Positions 16,482 through 24,636 of a DNA stretch of 64,000 nt are shown one piece after another; within the stretch, counting starts at the first letter, position 1, and each line of letters begins with the position of its first letter. Below the pieces are notes generated by a model, which searched no databases, had not been told where the DNA came from, and saw nothing but the letters and a program-made list of their open reading frames with translations. This DNA is from Bacillus sp. CH30_1T (GTDB lineage: Bacteria > Bacillota > Bacilli > Bacillales > Bacillaceae_B): assembly GCF_008364765.1 (NCBI RefSeq), contig NZ_VTUY01000001.1, positions 311,526 through 375,525 on the forward strand, in the 5' to 3' direction. The translations under genes were made by a program, and so were the position numbers.

Positions 16482-18030
16482 TTAGCTTCTCCACCTTCAC
16501 CTTCTCAAATGTCACTCGTCCCCCTTCCGAAAATAGAGAAACACCTTGATCCTCGGCTCGCGGAAAAACCAAATTAGTATGAACAGTCCGACCACCATCA
16601 ATAAAGACCTCCACACTCGTCTTATCAACCAAAATGGAGAGGTGGGCCTGTTTAGCAGCGGAATCAAATGGTGCTTTGCTTTCTACAAATGTCTCTTCTC
16701 TTTCCGGTTGATCGGTGAATCCCCGGTTTAAGTATGTGTAGTTGCCTTCAAGGGATATTCCAGCATCAATATGTCGGGATCGATCTTCGGACTCGCGTAA
16801 TCTGATGCCGACTTGATCAGCATCCTCCCAGGACATATCCGCCTCAATCCGATAACTCTCCCCTTCAACATCCAGCTTCTTCATCTCATCTTCCACAGTA
16901 ACATCCTCAAACGTCTCCGTTGATTCCACCAACCCATTAAGCGCTTCAATAGGTTGCGAGGAAAGATAGTATCCACCTTCTCCATCTCCTTCCAACCTGA
17001 TTTCCCTCATAATCGAATCCGTCCCATTAAACCCATCATGCTCCATCGTCGGAGTGTTATCGGCATAAGACCACTTGTTCATCCAAGCAAAGGCATAACG
17101 CTTCTGTTCTTTATCCTCAGCTTTACCGTCTTCAAACGTCACGCCACCATACCAGTCGTATCCATAGTCCAACCAATGTGGATCAGACTGATCAGCTTCA
17201 AACGTACTGCCATTGAATTCCCCTTTCCAATAAGCATATGTATTCGGCTCCCCAATCGCTTCTCCATTGGCACTCACTCCGAGCACCCACTTCACAGTTC
17301 CATCGGACGCCCTCATTTTAAAAAGATCCGGGCATTCGAGCACTCCCAAATCCGATGCCTGAAAGTCTCCTGTAAACGTCCAGTCCTTCAGATTCTCAGA
17401 CTCATAGAAACCGACCTTGGATCCCTCCGCCATGAGCATGACCCATTTGTCTCGTTCGTCATCCCACACGACCTTTGGATCACGGAAATCCTCCACACCC
17501 GGGTTGTTCAGGACAGGTTCTTCACTGTAATTCTTGAAAGTCTTTCCCTCATCCGTACTGACCCACATATACTGCTCCTGCTTACCGGTCTCCCCGGTTG
17601 GCTGGGTCACGATCGCAATGAAGGCATCTTTCCCGAAGTCAGCAGTATTCTCCCGGTCGATGACGACGGAGCCGGACCACGGATCGCCGTTTTCATTGGT
17701 GTATTTCGGGATGGCCACCCCCTGGTCTTCCCAGTGGACAAGGTCCTCGGATACGGCATGGCGCCACTCCGTCCCGTTGCCATCCGGATAGTCCTTGTTG
17801 TAAAGATAGTAATAATGATATTTCCCTTTATAGTAGACCGGCTTTTGCGGGTCGTTCTTCCACTTGTCGGGGGACGTGAAATGGTAGGATGACCGGTACG
17901 AAACATCTTGTTGGGCTTCAGGACGTTTGTTTTTGTCCTGGGATTTCATCCACCATGCAACCGCTCCAATCATCAGGACGATCAGAACCATCAACATGAC
18001 GATTCCCTTTTTTCTTTTTGCTTGGTTCAT
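16468..18030 (-). CDS. levB: GH32 endolevanase-like enzyme, LevB type
   Basis: Protein of 520 residues from ATG 18030 (AGGTGG upstream; GTG 18042 is also possible). An N-terminal membrane anchor (KGIVMLMVLIVLMIGAVAWW) is followed by a five-bladed GH32 domain. The nucleophile box is WKNDPQKPVYYKG, the transition-state stabiliser is FRDPK, and the acid/base box is LECPDLF. A C-terminal beta-sandwich includes VDKTSVEVFIDGG. The length and the place next to sacB match B. subtilis sacB-levB, whose LevB cuts levan internally. A terminator-like hairpin lies between sacB and this gene. Confidence 0.87.
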   Translation of the reverse strand: MNQAKRKKGIVMLMVLIVLMIGAVAWWMKSQDKNKRPEAQQDVSYRSSYHFTSPDKWKNDPQKPVYYKGKYHYYYLYNKDYPDGNGTEWRHAVSEDLVHWEDQGVAIPKYTNENGDPWSGSVVIDRENTADFGKDAFIAIVTQPTGETGKQEQYMWVSTDEGKTFKNYSEEPVLNNPGVEDFRDPKVVWDDERDKWVMLMAEGSKVGFYESENLKDWTFTGDFQASDLGVLECPDLFKMRASDGTVKWVLGVSANGEAIGEPNTYAYWKGEFNGSTFEADQSDPHWLDYGYDWYGGVTFEDGKAEDKEQKRYAFAWMNKWSYADNTPTMEHDGFNGTDSIMREIRLEGDGEGGYYLSSQPIEALNGLVESTETFEDVTVEDEMKKLDVEGESYRIEADMSWEDADQVGIRLRESEDRSRHIDAGISLEGNYTYLNRGFTDQPEREETFVESKAPFDSAAKQAHLSILVDKTSVEVFIDGGRTVHTNLVFPRAEDQGVSLFSEGGRVTFEKVKVEKLRFNK

Positions 18031-18046
18031 TTTTTCCGCCACCTAG

Positions 18047-18073
18047 TAAAAAAAAAATGCCATCTCTGACATT
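18047..18073 (-). terminator. Hairpin with long T-run between sacB and levB
   Basis: On the minus strand AATGTCA-GAGA-TGGCATT (one G-U pair) is followed by ten T residues, 20 bases after the sacB stop. Partial readthrough would keep levB expression below that of sacB. Confidence 0.6.
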
Positions 18074-18093
18074 TCCTTTTTTGAAGTTTGCTA

Positions 18094-19563
18094 TTATTGC
18101 TCGTCGTACGTGATTTGCCCTTGCTCAAGGATGCCATCTTTCACAACAGAAGATTTCTTGTTGTTGATATCAAGCAGGAATGAAGGAGCGAATGTTGATT
18201 TGTGATCTTGGAAGAAGCCACGGTTTGTCATATAGCTCGTCACAACGAATTGATCGGAATCTTGTTGCGGGATGACATAATGTGCATATGTCCATGTGAC
18301 GTCGTTAGGATCCAGGTCTTGATGCAGGACGATCCCTGTTTTGTTCATTGGCTTGAAAGGACCCGTCAATGAGTCTGCAACATATCCAAGCATGTAGATA
18401 TCTTCATCATCAGCGCCTTCGATTGTCATTTTCGAACCACGTGTACTAGTGAATAAGTAGAACTTCCCGTCTTTCTTGAAGATGTTCGGGCGTTCGATTT
18501 CGTCAGTCACCGTGTTCGATACAAGCAGTGGCTTCATTTCTTTCTTGATCGTGTAATCATCGTTGATTTCGATGATTCCCATGGCGCCGTTCGCGAGTTC
18601 AGCCAGATCTTTTTTCGGACTGTTCTGAAGGGCTTGGAATTCTTTTTGGAAGAAGTTCATTCCGTTTCCGTAGTACGCACGGTTATAAAGGGAGTCTTCA
18701 CCTGAATAGCCGTACTCTTTCCCTGTGTTTGCTTCGAATACCAAGTATTTTTTGCCGTTATCTTCAATGTAGTGTGGGTCGCGGAGCGTGTGGTTGTTCA
18801 TGAAGTTGCGGTCTTCGAATGCTTGGCCCACTGTTTCATACGTATCCCCGTCGCCGCCGCTGTAGATGGACTTGTGATCCTCGACACCATCGATGTTCAA
18901 TTCGTTTTTCGCTCGTTCAGAGATATTAACTTGTGCTGTTGTCAAAGATTGACGTCCAAATAGTCCCTTGCTTTCATTGAAGTCTCCGCGGTTTGTGTAG
19001 AATAAGCGAATGTCACCGTCATCTGTGAAGAGGGCGGATCCTGACCATTCTTCTACCTGACCCTTTAACGTTTCATCGTTCGCTTTGTATTTATCTTCAT
19101 CGTCGAAAACTCGTCCTGCATTCTTCCAGGCATCGATGGAGTCATCGCCGACTTTCTTATAGAACATATAGATGAAGGTATCATTGGCGTTTTTCGGGTC
19201 GCCGGCAAGTCCGAACACGATGTGATAGCCGTTGTACTCAGCTACGGTGCCGTCTGCGTTTTGAAGCGGCCATGTATCCCATACATCCATTTTGATTTCA
19301 TTTCCGTTTTCATCGAGCTTGATCGCCGATTCTACATTTTTGATGGAAGAAGCTTCGAAGGAAGGAACCTTGAATTGAGCATCTTCCTGCTGTCCGACCA
19401 TGGCCTTCATATCCTGGCGGGTGATTTGGGATGTGCCATACGTTTCTTTGTATCCTTTCTCAGAAGCCCCGTTGGCAGAAGCCGAAGTGAAGCTTCCTCC
19501 GAAAAGAATGGCGGCACTTAACGAAACAACTGTTGCTTTGCTTGTAAATTGACGATAGTTCAT
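18094..19563 (-). CDS. sacB: Levansucrase
   Basis: Protein of 489 residues from ATG 19563 behind GGAGGAG. The signal peptide ends near ASA30. It is a GH68 enzyme: the nucleophile lies in VWDTWPLQN (D96), the stabiliser is RDP at 261-263, and the acid/base glutamate is E357 in DEIERPN. WSGSALF and YAHYVIP are also conserved. It transfers fructose from sucrose to build levan outside the cell. levB lies directly downstream on the same strand. The leader is short with only a small GGCGA/TCGCC hairpin, and I see no SacY-type antiterminator leader. Confidence 0.96.
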   Translation of the reverse strand: MNYRQFTSKATVVSLSAAILFGGSFTSASANGASEKGYKETYGTSQITRQDMKAMVGQQEDAQFKVPSFEASSIKNVESAIKLDENGNEIKMDVWDTWPLQNADGTVAEYNGYHIVFGLAGDPKNANDTFIYMFYKKVGDDSIDAWKNAGRVFDDEDKYKANDETLKGQVEEWSGSALFTDDGDIRLFYTNRGDFNESKGLFGRQSLTTAQVNISERAKNELNIDGVEDHKSIYSGGDGDTYETVGQAFEDRNFMNNHTLRDPHYIEDNGKKYLVFEANTGKEYGYSGEDSLYNRAYYGNGMNFFQKEFQALQNSPKKDLAELANGAMGIIEINDDYTIKKEMKPLLVSNTVTDEIERPNIFKKDGKFYLFTSTRGSKMTIEGADDEDIYMLGYVADSLTGPFKPMNKTGIVLHQDLDPNDVTWTYAHYVIPQQDSDQFVVTSYMTNRGFFQDHKSTFAPSFLLDINNKKSSVVKDGILEQGQITYDEQ

Positions 19564-19624
19564 TATGTACTCCTCCAATATAATTGTATTAGTTTCGGCG
19601 ATCTAAGCTCGCCTTACATTAATT

Positions 19625-19655
19625 AGTATAAGAGGGATGCCCCGGACTGGATATG
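19625..19655 (-). promoter_or_regulatory. Candidate sacB promoter
   Basis: TATACT on the minus strand (19625-19630) is a good -10 box about 60 bases before the start. No TTGACA-like -35 box lies at 17 bases, which suggests dependence on an activator, perhaps the AraC-type response regulator encoded nearby. Confidence 0.35.
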
Positions 19656-19761
19656 GCATGGATTGATGTCATTTTCGTCTTAAATTGATAAGGGGGAAGA
19701 TGGGCTCATGCGGGAAGGGATAAAAGTCATGGAGATGATGACCGGAAGAGAAATCCGCCGT

Positions 19762-19794
19762 AAAAAAACGACCGTCCGTCCCGCCGAGTCGTTT
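19762..19794 (-). terminator. Intrinsic terminator of the sensor/sugar-binding operon
   Basis: AAACGAC...GTCGTTT with a GC-rich loop is followed by seven T residues on the minus strand, just after the binding-protein gene. Confidence 0.8.
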
Positions 19795-19811
19795 CCCGGG
19801 ATCCCCCCGGC

Positions 19812-21080
19812 TTAAGAGGAGGATGACAGGCACGCGCCTTCCTTCCACGCATCGTCAAACTCCCCTAATGCTTCCTGCCTCGAACTCTCTTCATCGATAT
19901 AATCCTGCATGATCTCCCCCATCTCCCTCTTGATGCATGGAGAGAAGGAAGACCAATTGAAGGTGTTCGTTTCCCTGATCAGCTTCAGGGTTTCCTCTCC
20001 GAGTGGACCGATGTCCTTAACGGGGATGTCTTTGAAAGCCGGAATGGAGTGGAACTTCTCCGTCAGGTATGCCTGTCCTTTCTCCGATGACACCACCCAG
20101 TTCAGGAACTTCTTCGCTTCCCGTTTTTCCTCGGGGGAAGATTGGGAATTGATGACCCAATAGCCGGGTACGCCGGCCAATATCCGGTTCTCTTGACGAT
20201 TGCTGAGAGGCACCGGGAACATACCTGCAGAAATCTTCTTTCCTTCCAAGAGAGGCTGGATCCAGTTCCCCTGCAGGATCATAGCCGCCTTTCCTTCTGT
20301 GAACTGTTCGAGCTCTGTATAATAGTCTGTACTTGTCGGACGGTCATTTCCGTGACGGACCGTGAAATCGATGAGGGTGAATAGATCCCGGAATGCAGGA
20401 TCGTCGCTGAAACGCGCAGAACCATTATCCAACCCTTGAAGGAATCCTCTGTCAGCCTGGGCAAAGGCGACGCTCGCCATATGATGTCCAAGCTTCCAGT
20501 CCTCGTAATAGCCGTTTGCAAAAGGCATGATCCCCTTTTCTTCAAGCTTCCTTGCCGCTTCTTCAAGCTCCGTATACGTGGAGGGAAGTGACGTGATACC
20601 GGCGCTTGCAAAGAGTTCCCGGTTGTAGACGATTCCGAAACCTTCAATATTCATAGGCATGCCGTATACCTTATTGTCTAAGGTGATCCCTGACAGGACA
20701 TGCTTTGATGCCCTGTCGACCCACGGTTCACCTGACAGATCCTCGAGAAACCGGCTCCATTCCTTTGCTGCTTCCCGCCCGAGGTTGGTGAAGATATCCG
20801 GCCCTTCCCCTGCTGCAAGCTTCGCCGTGATATCGGAATAATCATCCGCCGCTCCCCCGACCGTCTCCACCTTGATGGTGACCCGCGGGTTATCACCCTC
20901 ATAAGTGGATACCATCTCTTCGAACTCGCTGGCGATTTCCACTTTGGGGTTCCGGATCGTGAGGGTGATGGTTTCCTCCTCAGGTTTCGGCTCTTTTTTC
21001 TTCTCGGTTGTCTCATCACAGGCTGATAGCGTAAAAGAAAGGAAGCCGATGATGAAAACTTTAAGCAGTGTTGGTTTCAT
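19812..21080 (-). CDS. Sugar ABC transporter substrate-binding lipoprotein
   Basis: Protein of 422 residues. The signal peptide ends in lipobox LSAC near residue 20. It is a family 1 extracellular solute-binding protein: GEGPDIFTNLG, DNKVYGMPMNIEGFGIVYNR, FTEGKAAMILQGNW and the closing FLNWVVSSEKGQAYL are typical of sugar binders. No permease or ATPase gene lies nearby. It overlaps the response regulator gene by 4 bases (ATGA), so it is cotranscribed with the two-component system and may act as the periplasm-side sugar sensor for the kinase, or borrow a distant transporter. Confidence 0.88.
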   Translation of the reverse strand: MKPTLLKVFIIGFLSFTLSACDETTEKKKEPKPEEETITLTIRNPKVEIASEFEEMVSTYEGDNPRVTIKVETVGGAADDYSDITAKLAAGEGPDIFTNLGREAAKEWSRFLEDLSGEPWVDRASKHVLSGITLDNKVYGMPMNIEGFGIVYNRELFASAGITSLPSTYTELEEAARKLEEKGIMPFANGYYEDWKLGHHMASVAFAQADRGFLQGLDNGSARFSDDPAFRDLFTLIDFTVRHGNDRPTSTDYYTELEQFTEGKAAMILQGNWIQPLLEGKKISAGMFPVPLSNRQENRILAGVPGYWVINSQSSPEEKREAKKFLNWVVSSEKGQAYLTEKFHSIPAFKDIPVKDIGPLGEETLKLIRETNTFNWSSFSPCIKREMGEIMQDYIDEESSRQEALGEFDDAWKEGACLSSSS

Positions 21081-22234
21081 TCTGATCCCCCGCTTGACCG
21101 GAACTCAAATGGCGTCATTCCGATCACTTTTTTAAATAACTTGGAAAAATATTTCTCATCCTGATACCCGAGCATGATCGCGATTGAATAAATGGACTCC
21201 TCCGTCTCCATAAGCCAGGATTTCGCCTGATTGATCCTGAGCTGCGTGACGAACTTCGATAGGGTCATGCCCGTTTCTTTCTTGAATGTCCTTGAAATAT
21301 GCTCACGCGTGAGGAAAAACATTTTCGACAGTTTCTCGAGGGAAATATCCTCCATATAGTAGGTTTCCACATAGGAGACAATCGCTTCGATTCGCTTCGC
21401 CGCCTCCATTTCATCCAGGCGGCGTATCGTCCGGTACTGATTCTGTTCGAGCTCATGGAATAATCGTGTGAATACTTCCGGGATCATTCCTGGAGAATCA
21501 AGCTTGGCCTGGGTGAGGCGGACGGGTACGGTCATTTTGTCACGCATCCACTCTTCTGCATAAAGCCACTGACCCTTCGTGGTGATCCCGATGCACAAGC
21601 TCTCCCCATTCAGGTAAGTGAATGCCCTGCCGATTCTTCTCGCTCTGAGTTCCTCATCCAGGGCATCGATATGTATTTCGGGTCGCTGCTTCCCATAGAA
21701 AGAGAGAAGCGTCATGTCCATGTCCCCATTATCTGGCAGAAGAGGTGCTATGGTGTCTATCTCTATTCTCTTCCCTGAACAGACGGCGGTCATGATCTGA
21801 TTTCCCCGCAGTTTCATTGCTTCTTCCAGTATCTCTCCCTGCTCCACCCCCTCTGCAGCTTCCGCTTTCACTTCCCCCGTCACTTTTTCGAGGACGGCCT
21901 GAAAAGCTTCTTCCTCGATGGGCTTCAGCAAATAATCAAAGCTGTTCAGCTGGATGGCCTTTCTCATAAAGGTATAGTCATCATACCCTGTGACAAGGAT
22001 GACCTTTCCCTTGAAAGGAAGCTGATTGAGTTCTTCAATAAGCTCCATCCCCGACATCTTCGGCATTTTAATATCTGTAAAAATGATGTCCGGATTCTCC
22101 TTCTTGACGATCCCCAGAGCCTCGACTCCATTCGCCGCCTCCAGAATCTCCGTGATGCCCAGTCTGTTCCACTCCCCAAGCTGACGGAGAACGTTTCTGA
22201 CATTCCGTTCATCATCGACAATCAGTGCTTTCAT
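21077..22234 (-). CDS. Response regulator with AraC-type DNA-binding domain, YesN type
   Basis: Protein of 385 residues. The receiver domain covers residues 1-120, with phospho-acceptor D54 in DIIFTDIKMPKMSG, acidic residues VDDE, and lysine in DYLLKPIEEE. The C-terminal 100 residues form two AraC helix-turn-helices (LEKLSKMFFLTREHISRTFK and YQDEKYFSKLFKKVIGMTPF). YesN-type regulators control sugar and polysaccharide use. The gene sits between its kinase (15 bases upstream) and the binding protein (overlap). The sacB-levB pair is a likely target. Confidence 0.9.
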   Translation of the reverse strand: MKALIVDDERNVRNVLRQLGEWNRLGITEILEAANGVEALGIVKKENPDIIFTDIKMPKMSGMELIEELNQLPFKGKVILVTGYDDYTFMRKAIQLNSFDYLLKPIEEEAFQAVLEKVTGEVKAEAAEGVEQGEILEEAMKLRGNQIMTAVCSGKRIEIDTIAPLLPDNGDMDMTLLSFYGKQRPEIHIDALDEELRARRIGRAFTYLNGESLCIGITTKGQWLYAEEWMRDKMTVPVRLTQAKLDSPGMIPEVFTRLFHELEQNQYRTIRRLDEMEAAKRIEAIVSYVETYYMEDISLEKLSKMFFLTREHISRTFKKETGMTLSKFVTQLRINQAKSWLMETEESIYSIAIMLGYQDEKYFSKLFKKVIGMTPFEFRSSGGSE

Positions 22235-22249
22235 ATCAATTCCCCCTCT

Positions 22250-23959
22250 CTAACGCTCTTCTTGGAATGGAAGTGTCATGGTTACCCTGAATCCTTTCCC
22301 TTCCATCCGGTCTATGTCAAATGCTGCTTCATTATGAAAGTTCAACTGCAGTCGTTCATAAATATTTTTCAGTCCGATGCCAGAGGTCACGGGACCTTTC
22401 TTGTGCAATGATGCCTTGATCCGCTCCAGTTTTTCAGTCGTCATGGTACTGCCTGTATTATGAACGATGAACGTGATCCCTTCCCCTTTCCGTTTTCCTT
22501 GTATGGTCAAGGTAGAATGTTCATATCCTTCTTCATAGCTATGCTTGAAATAATTCTCCACAAGGGGCTGTAGGATCATGCTCGGAATCGCTGCGGGAAG
22601 CACCTCTTCTTCCACTTTGATAGCCACCTGGATCCCTCCCCCGAAGCGCTCCTTCTGCAGTGAGAGATACGCCTCGATATAACTTAACTCATCTTTGACC
22701 GTGACCCACTGGTCCGCATGAAGGGAATACCTCGTCATCTTCGACAGGGAAGTGATGAGTCTGTATACATCCTTCCCATTGGACCTCAGGGCGACAGCGC
22801 CGATCGTCTGGAGGGCGTTGAATAGGAAGTGGGGATTCACCTGGGACTTCAGGGCGCGGAACTGATTCGTACGACTTTCGATCTCGAGCTTATATTCCCG
22901 GTCGATATGCTGATTGATGCGATACATCATCTCATCCATATGTTCCTCCAGGTGTCCGAGTTCATCTTTCCGGGAAGTGGTGAAGTCGATGTCAAGATTC
23001 CCTCCTTCGATGCTCCTTACCTTTTCACTAAGATGGATGATGGGCTTCGTAATGATATGGGAAATCACTATCACCATGATGACCCCGAGAGTCACGACAC
23101 CGATCCCCAATAGAATATTCGAGTAGGCCGCTTCATTTACATCCTTGAACAAGGCGTCTTTCGGAATGATCTTCACGAGCTTCCACCCCTCCAGTTCACC
23201 TCCTAATTTCTCTTTCAGCAGGAGCTCATCGGGTGAGGCTTGGTGCTTGAATGTCTCCCCTTTTCCACTGGAGTAGATGATGGTCCCCTCCTCATCCAGG
23301 AGGGCAACCCGGTCAACCCCCGTGTCGGATAAATGGTGGATCATCGACCCGTACGAATCCACATCTAAATCCATGGACAAAAATCCAAGAAATTCTCCCG
23401 TGAGGATATTCTTTACTTTATGGTGAATAGTCAGAACCTCCGTCTCATCTGATTCAGGAATGATAGCCGCATTGGTGGCATTCTCGATCCTATGTGGATC
23501 TTGTATGAGATAATTCCGTTCTGACTCATAAAGCTTTTTGAAAATGGGATCTTCAAGAATATGTTCCTGTATTTTCGGCGCACTGAACTTCGAGCGATAT
23601 ACCGTCATCGCTTCCTGATCCCTGGTAAAATAAAAGCGAAACTGACGGATGTCAGGCCGGGTGACAGAAACAATCTTTATGCTTCGCTTGAAAGAATCTT
23701 CCGGATCCCCTTTGAGTCCCTTCTCAAATACCCGCAGGACATCCGGATCGTTATAAAGGGAGTAAGGGAGCGAAATCATATCTCTAAAATACCGTTCCAG
23801 CACAACCCCGCTCTCCTTCAGCTCCTCCCTGCTCTTCTCGACCTCATGTTCCTCGACACTCGTCTTTGTGTTGCTGTAAATGATGAATACCGACAGAAAA
23901 TACGGCAGGATGATGAACAGGATCAGCATCCCGAACAATCTGCTGCGGACACTTCTCAT
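22250..23959 (-). CDS. Sensor histidine kinase, YesM/LytS type
   Basis: Protein of 569 residues from ATG 23959 behind AAGGGGG. There are two membrane helices (about 8-28 and 280-302) around an extracellular sensor of about 250 residues. A HAMP domain follows (303-355), then a His_kinase domain with H377 in QVNPHFLFNALQT and the ATP-binding part with QPLVENYFKHS and GIGLKNIYERL. It should phosphorylate the adjacent response regulator in response to an external ligand, probably sugar given the neighbouring binding protein and levan genes. Confidence 0.9.
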   Translation of the reverse strand: MRSVRSRLFGMLILFIILPYFLSVFIIYSNTKTSVEEHEVEKSREELKESGVVLERYFRDMISLPYSLYNDPDVLRVFEKGLKGDPEDSFKRSIKIVSVTRPDIRQFRFYFTRDQEAMTVYRSKFSAPKIQEHILEDPIFKKLYESERNYLIQDPHRIENATNAAIIPESDETEVLTIHHKVKNILTGEFLGFLSMDLDVDSYGSMIHHLSDTGVDRVALLDEEGTIIYSSGKGETFKHQASPDELLLKEKLGGELEGWKLVKIIPKDALFKDVNEAAYSNILLGIGVVTLGVIMVIVISHIITKPIIHLSEKVRSIEGGNLDIDFTTSRKDELGHLEEHMDEMMYRINQHIDREYKLEIESRTNQFRALKSQVNPHFLFNALQTIGAVALRSNGKDVYRLITSLSKMTRYSLHADQWVTVKDELSYIEAYLSLQKERFGGGIQVAIKVEEEVLPAAIPSMILQPLVENYFKHSYEEGYEHSTLTIQGKRKGEGITFIVHNTGSTMTTEKLERIKASLHKKGPVTSGIGLKNIYERLQLNFHNEAAFDIDRMEGKGFRVTMTLPFQEER

Positions 23960-24520
23960 CGGTACCGCCCCCTTTCTTTCTGACAAAACACTATAATAGT
24001 GCCGGATGACCGTCAATGATCCGGAAGTCGCAACCAGTGGCTGAACATAGCCCATTTGCATTAGGTTGCACCCGGGGAAGCCGGTTTATGATTTTTGACA
24101 GGCTTCTGCTTCCCATGTTCAGGACATGGCTCCACTTTCACGCGCGTTGTTGTTGTTGTTTACTATCTCTTCTTTCTTTAAAAATCTTCTGTTTGTTTTC
24201 ACGCTTGTTCCGTAAGGTGTTCATGGGCGATTCACATCGTTTTGGTCATGGGGAATTGAGGGCCGCCATTTTAGGTGTATACCCCTGCCTCTAGTAATTG
24301 AATTCATACCTTATCACCATTTTGCGTGACCCCCTTCCACTCCATCACCCATTCACCCTCAACCTTTATATAGAGATTTGAATCAAAACCGGATACCTTG
24401 TGATAAAAGTTTTTTATCCATTTGATATCTTTGCACCTGATTTATTATCAGAAAATTAACTTTATTTTTCTTCATCCCCATCATACAATGAATATATCGA
24501 AACTAAAGGAGGCTGTTTTC
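23960..24520. other. Long intergenic stretch
   Basis: This 560-base gap separates the kinase gene from the divergent exporter leader. It has a CAA/TTG microsatellite (GTTGTTGTTGTTGTT at 24143-24157 on the plus strand). The minus-strand frames through 24080-24290 look partly coding (for example KTNRRFLKKEEIVNNNNN) but hold stops and no binding site, so they may be a gene relic. No clear promoter could be fixed. Confidence 0.4.
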
Positions 24521-24577
24521 ATGAGAAACATTGCTATGGTAACCGTACAATCATATAAGGGTGGAACACCTTTTTAA
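24521..24577 (+). CDS. 18-residue leader peptide upstream of the ABC exporter
   Basis: The ATG at 24521 follows AAAGGAGG at ideal spacing and opens a frame for MRNIAMVTVQSYKGGTPF, then TAA. The last eight codons lie in the left arm of a strong hairpin (24552-24602). A translated short frame ending inside a stem before a drug-exporter-type gene is the layout of ribosome-mediated attenuation, as known for bmrB upstream of bmrCD in B. subtilis. The peptide itself is not recognised. Confidence 0.55.
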   Translation: MRNIAMVTVQSYKGGTPF

Positions 24578-24621
24578 CGTTGACGGTCTTCCCCCTTATA
24601 TGTGTTTAGTGAAATAACACA
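24552..24621 (+). promoter_or_regulatory. Attenuator-like hairpins before the exporter gene
   Basis: CATATAAGGGtGGAAcACC (24552-24570) pairs with GGTcTTCCcCCTTATATG (24585-24602). A second small stem TGTGTT/AACACA (24601-24621) overlaps its end and lies just before the AAAGGGG site of the exporter. There is no T-run after the first stem, so control could be translational. A stalled ribosome on the leader would open the first stem. Confidence 0.5.
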
Positions 24622-24636
24622 TTAAAGGGGTATATT

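Noticed and set aside
16954..17892. 312-codon plus-strand open frame
   Set aside because: It lies wholly antisense to levB, which has all GH32 motifs; the frame has no binding site and an arginine/histidine/proline-rich composition typical of shadow frames.
19564..19700. SacY/LicT-type antiterminator leader before sacB
   Set aside because: The leader is about 60 bases with only a 5-base-pair hairpin; there is no terminator with an overlapping RAT sequence.
24143..24157. GTT/CAA microsatellite as a phase-variation tract
   Set aside because: Only five units, and not placed in a promoter or intact frame.
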